DNA of 64,000 nt from Melanocharis versteri (lineage: Eukaryota > Chordata > Aves > Passeriformes > Melanocharitidae), in assembly GCA_013397845.1 (NCBI GenBank), contig VZTG01001713.1, positions 188,778-252,777 of the forward strand, given 5' to 3'. Below, one piece after another: positions 21,880 to 34,115 of the stretch. The number at the start of each line of letters is the position of its first letter. Position 1 is the stretch's first letter. The notes under the pieces are model-generated. The model was not told the DNA's origin and did no database searches. It worked only from the letters and a program-made list of their open reading frames with translations. The position numbers and the translations under genes were made by a program.

Positions 21880-23559
21880 CAGCGGTGTTTTTGTGTCTGT
21901 GCATTGCTCAGGACAGCAACGGTTAAGAAAAGATGACTTTAAAACAAAACGAGGAGAGAACCAACTTCGGCAATGTATGTAATGAAAAACATTTCCTGCT
22001 TGCTTATCCCAGAACTTCAAGGTCTGAGACGCTTTCAGGTGGGTCTGTTTTGTTAGTTTACACGTCCATGACTTACCTGAGCTGAAGGAGTTGCCGTGTC
22101 ACTGGTGGGCAGGAGGTGAAGCCCCAGCCTGAGGCATCAGACAGGATGTTCCTGTGAGCTCACATTTTGTTTTCCTCACTTCTTCCCTCTCTTTTCTCTT
22201 TGCAGTGAAGGAGGAGCCTGTCCCCCATGGGGTCCCAAACTGAGTTTTGACACAGTCACCCTGCAACTTGAGCTGAAACTGGTTTGCCTGTTCCAATAGG
22301 TAAGAGTGAGGAAAACAAGCCCTAATACAAAATGCATTGGCCTGCCTATGATTTTAAACACAATTTGGCATGTAATTTGATTCTCTTTAAAACAGGCCAG
22401 CTGGTAAAAGTCTAGCTCTAACAGGCACTTGAGAGGAATCTCAGCAAGTTAACATGCTTTTAACACACCCTGCTCCATCATTCATGAAGACCTGTTGGAG
22501 AGCAAGCAGCTGTGCTCTCTAGTGGGGCTGTCTGGTCTGCTGGAGCACACGGGGCACCCTCCAGCCTCTACCACCACCTTCTCTTCTGAAACAGAGGGTG
22601 AGAAACCCAGGGAGCAGCTTCTGTCTCACGTACAGCTGTGACCTGACTGACAGGACAGTTTCCACCCTTAAGTAACAGCATCCCTGCAAGTGTGGCTGCT
22701 TTGATGGAGAGAAATCCCTGCAGAGGTTTCACCCTCGATCAGAGCAAGTCAGTCATGACCATCGTGGGCAATTGCTGTCCTGGGAGGACAGCACGGACTC
22801 CAAAGTGCTGGTGGGAGAAAAGAGGGACCTTGAAGCCCCTGTCCCCTCTCGAGCAATACGATTTTGGTTTTCTCAGCAAGCACCCCAGATCTCCTCAGGG
22901 GACCATAGCAGCTCACTTAAGTCAAACTGGCTGAGCCCATGGGCCAAAATCCTCATGGACACTCCTGCCTGGGCTGGCAGGCAGCTCATCCCTCAGAGGG
23001 TAACAGCTTCATGGCATTCCTTCCTGGATGTGGAGAACTAGCATGGGTTTCTCCCACAGAGCAGGTCCAGTGGGAGCACTGGGGTGGGCTGCATGGGAAA
23101 CAGAGGAAATACAGAGGGGCTGCTTGCATGAGCAGGAGTGAACAGCCTTTTTCCCCAGTGCCCTGCAGGTGCTGTGCTCCCTTGGCAGAGGAGCTGTCTG
23201 AGGCAAGACGTCTCTGCCAGCCTCCACCACCTGCTTTTCTGCTCGTCCCCCAGCCCAGCCAACGTGCAGTGCAAGGATGCCTTTGAATTTCACCCATACC
23301 AGGCCAACAAACAAATTAAAGCTCTGTAGGGCTGACTTGCACCCTTGACTCGACCCCCATGCCCTACACATCCCCTGCACTGATGGCAGGCCCTCCAGCT
23401 GCACTGCTCTGGGGTCAAGAACAGAGCGCTGCTGGAAACCCCTGAGGCGCAGGAGACCAAACCACCCTCTGGGTCCTGGAAAATGTGAAGATACGACCAG
23501 CAGCTCCGGGAGGAAAACAGGAGCATTTCAAAGTGGCTATCAGCGCGTACCACCAGCCC
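21880..23559. other. Non-coding stretch with a small hairpin
   Basis: At 22773-22793 a 9-base stem TGCTGTCCT/AGGACAGCA closes a GGG loop. Otherwise there are only short overlapping frames without recognisable products. Confidence 0.5.
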
Positions 23560-23790
23560 AGATTACTTTCTCTAGCCAGGCTGGCGCCCGGGGGTGAAGT
23601 GGATGGGTTTGAAGCAGGGAGACCAATCTGCTGGGGCTCGTTCCCAGCTCTGCCTCGCGGGACAGCGCTGCTGCCCTTGCTCAAGGGGGGCTCACGGCGT
23701 GGATCCCAGCCGGCCGAGGCCCCAGCGGGGCGTGGGAGGGTTTCGTGACACCAGCAGGGGAAGGGGGAGCAGCTGCGGGGCGGGTGCCAC
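23560..23790. promoter_or_regulatory. Short CpG-rich patch with G runs
   Basis: The patch is moderately CpG-rich (CTGGCGCCCGG, CGGCCGAGG, GGGGCGGG). It has repeated G runs at 23727-23740 and 23757-23784, the latter with four runs of three or more G but one 9-base loop. It is too short and weak to call a promoter. Confidence 0.3.
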
Positions 23791-25404
23791 CTCTGGGGAG
23801 TGCTGGTGGGAGGCTGGCACATGCTGAGGGTGCTTGGCCCAGAGCCTGGTGGCTGCACGAAGTGCAGCCTCTGGGAGGCCATTTATCACACCCTGTGCCA
23901 CCAGCCACCCTTCAGCAGCAATTACTGTTCTTTAACAGCGTCCAAACAATGCTCCCTGCAAGCTGTGCTTGCTGTCAGACCCTAAAAAAAACAGAGAGAG
24001 GGTGAAAAATCCCCAACCTAACCAAAAAAAACCACTGCTTTGCAGGGATTTTGTGCTTTTCTTTTAAAGACGACAGGTGTTCCTGCTCACCCTGCGAAAC
24101 CACAGGGGAAATATCTGCATACCACTGAAATGAAGCAACTCCAAACCAAACTCTGTGAAGATAGTCCCATCTTTTGCTTTTGCTTTTGTTCGGTAGAAAT
24201 GAATGGGGGAAAAAAGAAAAAAAGGCTTCAACTCTGGGTTTTCATGATGATAGAGTGGGAGCTTTCACCACCATCCCAGTTTTGGACTGCATCTGATGCA
24301 GGCTCATGGAGACAGGGGACTGTTATTAGAGCTGCGTGAATGATCTACAGCAAGTAACTGAATGGAAGTGTTTGGCCTTTTATCTGTTTGCAAACTATCT
24401 GTGAGCCTGCCTGGATGTTCCTGAATGTGTTTGTTGTTTGAAATAATACTGCCCGTAATTTCTGTGAATAATAATTTATTTGTAGCTTGCCTACGAGGAT
24501 TTACATAGTCAAAATGTCATTTCTGTTCCATGGTTACATGAGTGCAACCCTGAGACTTCCACCAAGAGTGCTCACAGGCAGGAGTGGTAAATTCACTTTC
24601 TATAAAAACCCATTGAAATCTTCTTGGGAAATCTAAGTTCATCGGCAATATTTGTGGGGAAAAAAGGGAGGAAAACGCAGTTAAATAACAGGGGCATTGG
24701 TAAAGTGTTAAAAAGCATTAAAAGGAGATTCCCCTGTGCCCTGCAGCCCATGGAGGTCCACTGTCTGTGGTGATAAGGACACCTGGAGGGATAAATTGCA
24801 TAGAGGTATGAAGGAAAAAATAGTCAATGCTATAGACAGGCTAAGTACCTGCACCACAAATGGAGATTTTTTTTTCAGGGGAAAACCAATATTTTGCAAA
24901 CAAAACAGGGCATGAATCCCTTTTGGGTGTCTGTAAAACTTTCTTCTTCAGTTCCTTCAACAGAGGCTTGTTGTTTATCCATTGCATTCTGAAAGAAATG
25001 TACTACAGAAAATGATTTCTTCTGCAAATATTTCCCAACTCCTGAACCCTCTGATTCCAAACAGCTTCTCTCTGAACTACTATACGTGGGTAGGCATTTC
25101 CAAAATATTAGATCTCTTGGCTCCCTAAGGAGCAGTGTGGGCTCCACCTTTCTGTTATCTTGTTACAGGCTGCTTAGAAAGCGAATGGACAGCACATCAG
25201 TGACAGTGAAATCTGAAGTAGTGTGGGCAAAGGTGTGGGCTCGGGCTGGGTACATGAAACAGGCTGTGACCTCATGCAGCTCTGCTCTGTTTCCTTTCCC
25301 AGGCTTTGTCTTTACCACTTAAAACCACGAACATGTGGGGTTTTCTACAACAGATGAAGAAAAGAAAAACTTTCTGTAATGGAAGGGGGAGAAAAAAAAT
25401 AACA
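23791..25404. other. Non-coding stretch
   Basis: No gene is seen. A-rich low complexity occurs near 23985 and 24210. 24360-25080 is AT-leaning single-copy sequence. Confidence 0.5.
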
Positions 25405-25534
25405 CTGTTCTTTCTTTCACTCTTCCTGCTCTCTGTCATTTTGCTGGTTACTTTCATCCTCTTTCCTTCTGTTCTACCCCTCATTGTGACTCCTTTATTG
25501 TCCCTCTTCCTTGTCTTATTCTTTCCTCCCCAGG
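25405..25534 (+). other. Long polypyrimidine tract ending in CCCCAGG
   Basis: About 130 bases are dominated by T and C, ending in TTTCCTCCCCAGG, which is a textbook 3' splice acceptor. The reading frame beyond it closes within about 60 bases and matches nothing known, so it is either a decoy acceptor, a non-coding exon boundary or simple Y-rich DNA. Confidence 0.3.
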
Positions 25535-28500
25535 CAGGTTTTAGTGGAGGAGAGTCATTTGAGGGAGTAAATATCTGCCCCTCCAGCTTGTGACCAGTAC
25601 AAACTGAAATGAGAGTTGCACTGAAGATGAGGCGTTTTTGTGGAAAATGAAAACAACAATAACTTTTTCTCATACTATTGACATTTTTCAGAGGGTATCG
25701 TCATTGGTACAGTGAACTAAAGCCAGAATTTAGGCTTTGGCTATTGAAATGTTTAGATGAAAATTTGCCAAACTCTTAATTTATTTTTCCAGTTCTCCAA
25801 TTAAGGAAAAAACCCCCCACGATTATTTAAAGAATCTTGCCCACACAGCTCCCTCCTTCCCCTGCTATTTTTTTTTCCATTTGGTCAAAGAACCAATTTT
25901 CCACTTGCACTAATTCAATACACTCGTTTTGTTTCAGAAGCCACATTGCAGTAATGCTGAGAAAGGAGTCCAGAACCGGCTGATTTACTGTTTTGCTCGT
26001 GGTCGTTTGCACCCTTTTCATTTTGCTTCACCTGTTTTCGAGCTGCATTTGGTGGGGAGTGTTTTATTATGTGCTCCAACACAGCCTGCATTCTATAATT
26101 CTGCTTTAATGCTGAGCTGTTTCACCTGAGCTGTGGCTGCAGGGGTGCGTTGTGAGGTCACCCCATTCCTCAGCCAGCTGATACCTGATGGTGCAGGTTC
26201 ATCTATGCATGATCTGTATTTTTTCCTCCTGTGAGGAGAAAAAAAATCTTTAAAAATTATTCTCAACGAGTTAGGCTGAAAGACAGTCTGTCATTTTGGG
26301 CTCTACGTGATGTGTGTGTGTGTATGTGGAGGGTCACGGAGAGTTGGGATTGATTTAGACCTGACAAAAAATAGTGTGAAAGGTTGGTAGTGAAGCCATG
26401 AAGCTCCAGACCAGTAATTAAGCTGTGTGAAGGCTTCACCCTTTCCCGTCCTGAAGAGGAAATTAATTAATATAATTTACTTTGAAAATCTCAGGTTCTG
26501 TTTAAGTGATAAAAGGTCTTGGTGTCATATTTAAAAGTGAATGCTGAGAAGGGATGTGGTGATGGGATCCAGAGCTGTTGTAAAGGACTGCAGAGGGTCC
26601 TTGGACACAGCATTTCCATGGGGGAGAAGAAAGATTTATTTAAAAACAGCACTGACTTGGACCTTAGACATGCTGCTGGCATGCAGCTCCTGCCCTTGCC
26701 TTGCTTCAGCAGCTCACAGCACCCAGCCTGGCTCCAGGCTCCAGGCTCCGGGCTCTGGCTCTGCCTCAGCCTTAAAGCACACGGATGATGCCCACTCATT
26801 CTCCAAGCACGATGAAGGATGCTGGTTCTGGGGCAGGTGGGATGCTCCTTTCTTGCTTGTAACCCTGAGGGATTTGGGAAGGGAGACCTGAAGTGGAGCA
26901 CAGCCTGAGTGCAGGAAGCGTGAGGAGGCAGCAAGGGGGGAGCAGGGGCTCACTGCCAGGATGTCCTTAACAACTGTTGATATTTCACAATATACTGGAT
27001 GGAACCACCCCCAGGACAGCCCTCTTTGCCCCAGTGGGTTGGGAACAGTGCTTGAATGGGGCTGCAGCGAGGTCACAGAGCTTCACCCAGGTCCTAAGGC
27101 ACTAAGTCACCTTCATGTCCAGCTAGGACAATGATGGCACTGTCATTTTGCAAAGAAAGAAATGAGCTGGCTGGTTGGTTTTAGTGCCCCTAGGCACACC
27201 TCGTTTGTGGGGATGCTGTGGTTAGGGCACCAGGAAGGTTAAATTCCATTTCTCAGGCATGACAGAGACTTGGCCCAAGATGCCTGCAGGGTCTGGCAGC
27301 AGCCAGGGCAAGGAGTTAACCATGGAGCTGGCAGAGTGGGTGTCTGGCTGCTTCCTTGTCATTAATTAGGGACACTTGGTCACAGCAGGGCAACTCTGGC
27401 CAGGCTAGGAGAGTCAGCTACGGAAAAAGGCTTGGCTCTAATCCCTGCTAGAATTACTGTGTTTCTTTCACAGGGGATATGCAAGACTGAAGCAGATTTC
27501 GCACGAAAAGTGTTCTCCATCTTCGTAACCTTAGGGATTTGTGGCACAATCTGGAAATACAACAAGAAGAGGCTCTGGGGCTCTGGGTGCCTCTGTGTTC
27601 CTGTACTCTGAAGCAGTATTTAAACCCTGCCCAATTCCCGAGTCTTGCAACATCAGAAATTTTCTTAATATGAATCTAAATATCACAAACTTCTGTCTTA
27701 AGTTGCCACTGATTAGTTAAAGACACAGTCCTGGAGTGGAGTTGGAACACATGGACAGGATGGTCGAGGCCAAGATATTCAATAGTCCTCGTGGCTCTGT
27801 CTCCAAGCTTTCTCCTCAAAGCCTGTCCCAGCATGGGCATTCTGTAAATGGGCACTTAGGACGTGCCCAGCACGGGAAGAATCTGGAATAATCGTTCGTG
27901 TTGCAATCTTCCCACCAGCTGTATTTACACCTGGACAACAAGCTTTGTTATCCTTCTGGTCACTATCTAGGTGAGGCTATGCAGACAAGATTTATGTGCC
28001 TGCAGTTATGTCTCCCAGACCTTCAGTTTTCAGCTGCAAAGGCAAAAAACCAGTGGCTGAAATGCTCCTCCCGAAGACTCTACAGATCTTGTGTGTTGGC
28101 CCTTCATGATCCTAGAAACGCTGTCGAGCTTGGCAGGACTGGCTTAAAACCAGCAGTGCCTCAGACCAGGATGGAAGTTTGCTGACCAAACAGCGTGGAA
28201 GAACGCTTGACTGTGCTGTAATTTACTGTCTTGCACTGCTAGCAGAGCTAGGTGCATAAATCATAGTGATTAATAAATCTGTTGTGTCCTCCTTTATTTC
28301 CTATTTGCAAACTGCCCGAGCAATTTTCTCAACTGCATTTGTTATTCAGAATTTTTCACTGGGTAATTTCTGGAGATAATTCTTGTGTTTTTATCTTGTC
28401 TGGGAAGTTGCACTGAGTCTGACATTGGAGCTGTTTTCATTAGAGACATAAATCTTTCTTTTGTTGTTTCAAAATCTCATTTCCCATGCTACCATTTGCA

Positions 28501-30380
28501 ATTACAGATATGAAACTTGCTTTCTTTGACTGCTCTTCAACATCCATTTATCACTGGCTGCTTCAGCTGCTGTTGAAATGCTGGTAAACTGTATCACCCT
28601 CACATTTGGGACCAAACACCATACACAGAAGCATGAATTTACTTGCACAGAGGTTAAAAAGAGCGAATGAACATTTGTGATATTTTGGGGATGGGGCAGT
28701 GGGTAAAGAAAAAAGAAAGTGAACATGGACTACTACTTCATTCTGTACTTTAAAAGAAAGTGTTGGCCACCATGGCCTTTTGGAGGGAGGAGAATCCTGA
28801 AAATATACCCTGAGAATGGTTGCTAGGCCTGGAGTCCCAGGGAAAAGCAGAGGAGAAATGTTTTGTTCCCTGCTTGTAACTTGGCTCAGGCACTAACCTG
28901 CTCAGAGAGCTTTGGGAATGCAGAAGTGCAGATTACTTGTTCCTGGGATCAGGATTCAGCTGAGAAGAAGGTTCTCCAAGACAGTTTTTGTAACTGGGTA
29001 CCCAAATTCCCCTCAGGTCTCACTGGCTACAGCCTCTTTGACCTTGTCTGATGTAAGTGTAAGGCTTTGGGGCACATTGCTGTGAAAGGAAAGGCTGGGA
29101 CAGAAAAGCTGCAGGGAAATGCCTTAGTGGAGAAATTTTATTGTTGCATATTTTGGTGGGGTAGTAGAGGGGAAATTTCCTGACGAGCTTGAATTCTAGG
29201 GCATTCACCTTGAATTAAGCAAAGGGTGGCAGTGGCACTTGGTGGAATAAGAGTCTCTGAACTCGAAAGCAAGCCAACGCATGCATGCAAAAACATTTGC
29301 AATTGTTTAGTGGAACAACGACAGCCTTAATAGTACAGCATTAGGCAGAGGGCCAAGAGGCAAAAATATTTGTAAATAGGGTTTGCTAGTTTTTTCCACT
29401 GGCGAACAGAGCGAAAGAAGGAGGGGGGAGTTAGTGCTCTGAAGAGACAGCCAGACTGGGAGCACAGGTCCCTCCAGGTTTTTCAACAGAATCCCTCTGC
29501 AATCCACATCCTAAATGAAAATAAGAAGTTTGTCTCTGGGTGTTTGTGTTTTTCTGTGTGTGTGTGGGTGTGCACAGCAGGGGGACACAGAGGAGACATG
29601 GTAAGGAGACATTGCTCCAGCTCAGAAACAGGAGCGGTAGGGTAGCGAGAAATATAGAGGGAACTTTCCTTTCCCTAAAAGGATGTCGAGGACTAATTGT
29701 GAAGCAGGCAGTGCTGGGTACTTCTTCCTGGAGACCTGTCCTTTGGAAGGCTCTCTCACGTGTTGGAGATGGGGAGCTGATGGGGTGGCTGTGTCCCCAC
29801 TCCAGCTCTCCTCCCTCCCCTCCGTGGCTTCCTCCAGGCTGTGGCTGTGGAAAGAATTCTCATCCGCTGAAATTTTGTAAGAGCATTCATTTGTCTCCAT
29901 ACTGACATTTGCTCATCAGGTTATAAGCTTTACTTTTGCACTCTCCTGCTGCTCCTTGACACAGCAAGAATAGGCTTGACTGAGACACAACCTTACTGCA
30001 GAAAAGAGCAGGCTATAAAGTTTGTTTTTTTAAATTGAATGATCTCCTCAAATTCAACATCCTACTGTTAATGTTTCTTCTTGACCTTGAAGCACAAAAT
30101 AGTTCATCTCTTTGATCTGCACACATTCCAGCATCCGAGCAGGTGATACTTGTATCTTAACTGGACAAACCAAAGCCTTTTGAGGTTCCCTTTTGAGGTG
30201 GAGCTTATCTGAAGACTGAAACCAGTTTGGCTTCAGATTAGACGAAACTCAAGCTGTGAATAATTTGTATCTAAACAGTGGAAAAAGGAATCTTGCAACA
30301 CACACTGTTCATGTGAATAATATAAACTCTTACAAAAACCCAAAGGTGGTTAATGATAAACCTCCCGTTAATATTTACCA
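25535..30380. other. Non-coding stretch
   Basis: No gene, CR1 tail or island is seen in this 4.8 kb. Minor items: a short TG run at 26309-26323; four imperfect copies of a 7-base AGGCTCC unit at 26730-26762; a short TG run at 29555-29572; and AT-rich single-copy DNA at 28200-28700. A 121-codon frame at 29540-29905 has no recognisable product. Confidence 0.5.
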
Positions 30381-30415
30381 AAAAAAAAAAACAAAAAACN
30401 NNNNNNNNAAAAAAA
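30381..30415. other. A-run with nine-base assembly gap
   Basis: An A run beginning at 30380 is followed by C/A sequence, nine N (30400-30408) and another A run. The gap is probably caused by a homopolymer. The true length is uncertain. Confidence 0.95.
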
Positions 30416-33040
30416 GGCATTTTAAAGGCGATGAGAAGGAACTAATGGGTGTTTTACACAAATAATGCCAGTAGTTGAGCAGAACTCTTTAAATCAGGGT
30501 TTACCATTCTCCCTTCCTCTGAAATAGTCTGACCATGTGCAAATGAAAAAAAAAAGAGAGAAAGAAGAGTCCAAGGGAAAGCTTGTATACGTAGCAGCAC
30601 TTTCAGAGGGGACTGGGAGCAGAGGAAAACCAAAACGTGTTAAGCTAAAATCATCATATGATGGCTAAAAATGTCCCTCTGGCCTATTTAGGTTTTCTGT
30701 AAAATATTTTGCACCATAAAGTCCTTACTTGCACAAGAGCTGAGAAAATGTGTGACTGTGTGGAAGAGCTTTGGGCGCCCCTCCTTCTTAAAAGCAAACA
30801 CTGTGCTGCACCCTCGATGGTGTTTGGAAGTGAGGAGTGGGTTCTTGGGGTAGTCAGACAGTTTGGTGAAGGTCCAAGCACAGGTTTTTACATCTCCTTT
30901 TCAACTTCTCCTCTGCACGGCTGAAGACTTCATGTTTTACCCATCTGGTTGTGGGAGGATGAGCCAAACTCTCTCTCCAGTTCACTGATGCTGCACTAAT
31001 GAGGTGAACACCTCTGGACCTTCCTGATTTGGGAGGGGATGTGGGAGCCGTGCAGGAGTGAGGCAAGGTAGCTGAAACACCTTTTTGCTCCACCAGACCT
31101 CTCCTGCTCCTCCAGTTTGGTCTGGGGGCTCTGCCACTCGTGTCTGCCTGCAGGCTGGGGCTGCAGGCACCTAGAGCTGGATCCTGGGAGATCAAGTTGT
31201 ATTTATTTAATAATGCATTTAATAAATATTGAAAGAGGAAAAGGTCACGGGCTGACCCTGATGTGAAGGTTTTGCTCTTTTCAGAGAGCACAGAAAGTTG
31301 CTTACAGGGAGATGGAGAAGTAACCCCCCAGCTCACTGCTTTTGTGGCTTGTGACGGAATCCCACTAGAAAGAACTTGTGATTTATTTCAGCTGCATAAT
31401 AATATTACAAAGTAATAAAAATAAAGGCATATTTAATGATGTCCTTCCATTAAATGGTATGCCCTGGCTGTCTACCAATGGCTCTACAGACCTACTGGCG
31501 CCTGTGTCAAGACTCTTTCTTTCAGCGTGGGGAGAGACATTAAATACCATGATAGAGTCCTATGTACCACCAGGTTATGCTGCACAATTCATTTCCATTA
31601 GGCAAGTAATTTTTTCCTTTCCTTGGCCATTGCTACTTTGTTATGCTAATAAATGTGCTTGTGCAGTGGGACCCAATTTAAACAAACACTTGACATAGTA
31701 ACTTTGCTGGACACAGCCAGAATGGGACATCTGGGTCTCATCACAGCCAAAGGTCTCTTCCCTCACCCTCTTGTCTTCACAGCGTATCAGTGCTCTCAAG
31801 CACAGCTCTCTTCAAGTCTCCAGAATGCATTTGTTATTTTCATTATTAGCTGGAAAAAAATCAGGCAATCCCTGTTCAGAAGAGGACAGGAAGAAGGATT
31901 TTCAATTGTAAAGGAAACTGGAGAAAAAATGTCAAGAGGGATAACTATAGTGGGATAGAAATAATTTGTTGACATCCTCCTTCTCAAAGTTTTCAGAAGC
32001 ATTTTACAAGCTGCATCAGATCATTTCTCCAAAACACAAAACGCTGCTATCTCTTGGGCAAGAGCACAGGGGCTGTGCTTGCTGTCCTGGTATGCAATGA
32101 GATGCATGGGGTGGATCCTACCCCAAACTGCAGTTCAGCAGGGGAGGGCTGAGCAGGCTGGATTACAGCTCACCAAAGGTTCAGAGTGTCAAAACCCAGT
32201 TTCTGGGGAAAGTGCACTTGCATGTGCTTGTTAGAATCTCCATTTTCTGTCTTTTCTGAGCTATTTGGGAAAGGCTGGAAGTTCTCTCAAGAAGCCAGAG
32301 TGAGGTGAGCAGCTTGTACTCCCGTGTGCCGACTGGCTGCAGGAAGAAATGGAGTTGTGTGTTCTCACACGTTGAGCAGTGTGAGGTTAAAGCTACTGCC
32401 AGGAATGGTAGTGCCATGAAGGTCCTTTCTGCTATGGAAAGGGCTCGGTTCATCTCTCACTCAGGGATAGTTTCCCCCAGTTACCAGAGCCACTTTGGTA
32501 CCCCTTGTGCTTTTCTTGAAGGTTTCCCATCCAAGGATCCAGCAAGGTTGACCTTGGTTCATTATTCCTGGCGGCAACCTCCCACACAGCATCCTCCCAC
32601 ATGAGACTGCACTGCCAGATGAATCCCAACCTGCTCCAGAGGGGGAGAACAAGGAGCCTGGGGGCAGAGAGAGCAGCTCTGCCCACTTGCTGCATCTTGG
32701 CTTCCTCCATTCTTAAACCAGACCTTGAGCTACCCATGCTTTTAGGCTGAAGAGGTGAGTTTGGCACCTGTCACTTTTCCATTTACAGATTAGTAGCCAA
32801 TGCTGAATGTTTTTTATCCATTTTTATCCTCTTCTCATAAGATATTGTTTGTTTAGTCATAGGAACGAAGCATAAATGATTACAACAAGGTTTCTGCCAA
32901 GCAATTTTGGTGCACTCCAGAGAGAGCCCCTTCTTATGCCAGGATTGTATCCAGTTATCAGTAGTGGAGACATTTTTGGGGAGAGCAAAAAAGATGAATT
33001 CTTCAAAGAGTCTTCTGGCTCTTCAGGTCCTCACCAGTGG
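30416..33040. other. Non-coding stretch
   Basis: 31195-31245 and 31370-31440 are very AT-rich. A 160-codon minus frame (30854-31336) and a 105-codon minus frame (32450-32767) lack any recognisable motif. Confidence 0.5.
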
Positions 33041-33317
33041 ATGAGGAGGAGGAGGAGGCAGAGGTGGAGAAGGAGAAGGGGAAAGGGAAGGAGCAGATGA
33101 AGAAGAAGCAAGGGAAAAAGAGAAGTGGTAGGAGAAGGAGGCAGACAGAAGGGGGAAAGAGGAGAAGGAGAAGAAGAAGTGAAAAAAGAAGGAGGAGAAG
33201 GAGAAAGGAGAAGGAGAAAAGGGAAGGAGAAAGGAGAAGGAGAAGGAGAAGGAGAAGGAGAAGGAGAAGGAGAAGGAGAAGGAGAAGGAGAAGGAGAAGG
33301 AGAAGGAGAAGGGAGAG
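33041..33317 (+). repeat. Polypurine tract with AGAAGG hexamer array
   Basis: This region is nearly all A and G on the plus strand. 33181-33317 is 137 bases of uninterrupted purine. From about 33231 to 33312 it is a near-perfect array of about 13 AGAAGG hexamers. Such mirror-symmetric purine tracts can form triplex (H-)DNA. The lysine/glutamate/arginine-rich or serine/proline-rich frames it opens are artefacts of the repeat. Confidence 0.95.
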
Positions 33318-33516
33318 CCCAGCATTTTTCCCTTCCCACTTTGCATGTTAGTGAAATTGCAGGTCTGTCCAGTCCTTTGATAAACACACGCATTACCGGG
33401 CAGGGGGTGTGTGACTCAGGGAGATTGGCTCGCCTGGTGCCGGGCCTAACCTTTAATCTGCCTCGATCGCTCCTCCACGATCTCTTTCAAAAGCTCTTTT
33501 TCTGCACTGTAATGTT

Positions 33517-33526
33517 CTGTCAATCA
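33517..33526 (-). promoter_or_regulatory. PBX-PREP/MEIS type decamer
   Basis: The minus strand reads TGATTGACAG, the composite site bound by PBX with PREP/MEIS, immediately preceded by ATTA, a homeodomain core. It lies 165 bases upstream of CpG island 3. Confidence 0.35.
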
Positions 33527-33580
33527 TAATTTGCGCTTCTGAACGCACGAAAGAACTGTTTCCTGTCTCTGGTGGAAAAA

Positions 33581-33617
33581 GGGAGGCGGGGTGGGGGAAG
33601 GGGGGAAGTATTTAAAG
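33581..33617 (+). promoter_or_regulatory. G-quadruplex motif followed by TATA-like box
   Basis: G runs of 3, 4, 5 and 6 (33581-33583, 33588-33591, 33593-33597, 33600-33605) are separated by loops of 4, 1 and 2 bases, a strong quadruplex pattern. TATTTAAAG follows at 33609-33617, and the CpG island begins about 75 bases later. Together this looks like a core-promoter layout on the plus strand. No exon could be read. Confidence 0.35.
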
Positions 33618-33689
33618 TCAAACTGAGATTTTTCTTTTAAAGCCTACTACGGGAAAGCAAAAGGCGTTTCCAAAAAGCTGCACAGGCAG

Positions 33690-34115
33690 CTCTAGGAGCG
33701 GTCGCGGCCGGGAGGTGTTAAAAGCCGCGTTTGCGCGGGGTCACATTCCCGGCTCCGCTCTGCGATCCCTGGCCGAGCACATCGCACAGGTCTGATGTCA
33801 CGGGCACTCCGTCCATCCATCCATCCATCCATCCATCCATCCATCCATCCATCCATCCATCCATCCATCCATCCCTCCATCCATCCATCCATCCATCCAC
33901 GCACCCATCCCCGGCCGCGCCGGTCGATCCTTGCCGGGGAGGGCAGCTCGGAACGCCCCGAGCCGAAGCGCTGGGAATTCTCCTGTGCCGCCCGGCCCCC
34001 GAGCTCTGGAGCAGGTTCCCGGGGAACAGAAGCCGTCTGGCGGCGCTGGGACGCCAGGTCCCCGCGTGGAAGTGCCGGTGTGTGCGCAGCAGCTCCCCCC
34101 AGCACTCGGCTAATC
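33690..34115. promoter_or_regulatory. CpG island 3, split by a CCAT microsatellite
   Basis: Dense CpG occurs on both sides of the microsatellite (GGTCGCGGCCGGG, GCCGCGTTTGCGCGGGG, CCCCGGCCGCGCCGG, CTGGCGGCGCTGGG). The short frames here are not convincing exons. Confidence 0.6.
33813..33896. repeat. (CCAT)21 tetranucleotide microsatellite
   Basis: There are 21 tandem CCAT units over 84 bases, with only the sixteenth changed to CCCT. Read as protein it gives Ile-His-Pro-Ser or Met-Asp-Gly-Trp repeats, which are artefacts. Confidence 0.97.

Noticed and set aside
33023..33393. Lys/Glu/Arg-rich and Ser/Pro/Phe-rich frames
   Set aside because: They are translations of the AGAAGG purine repeat in different frames and strands.
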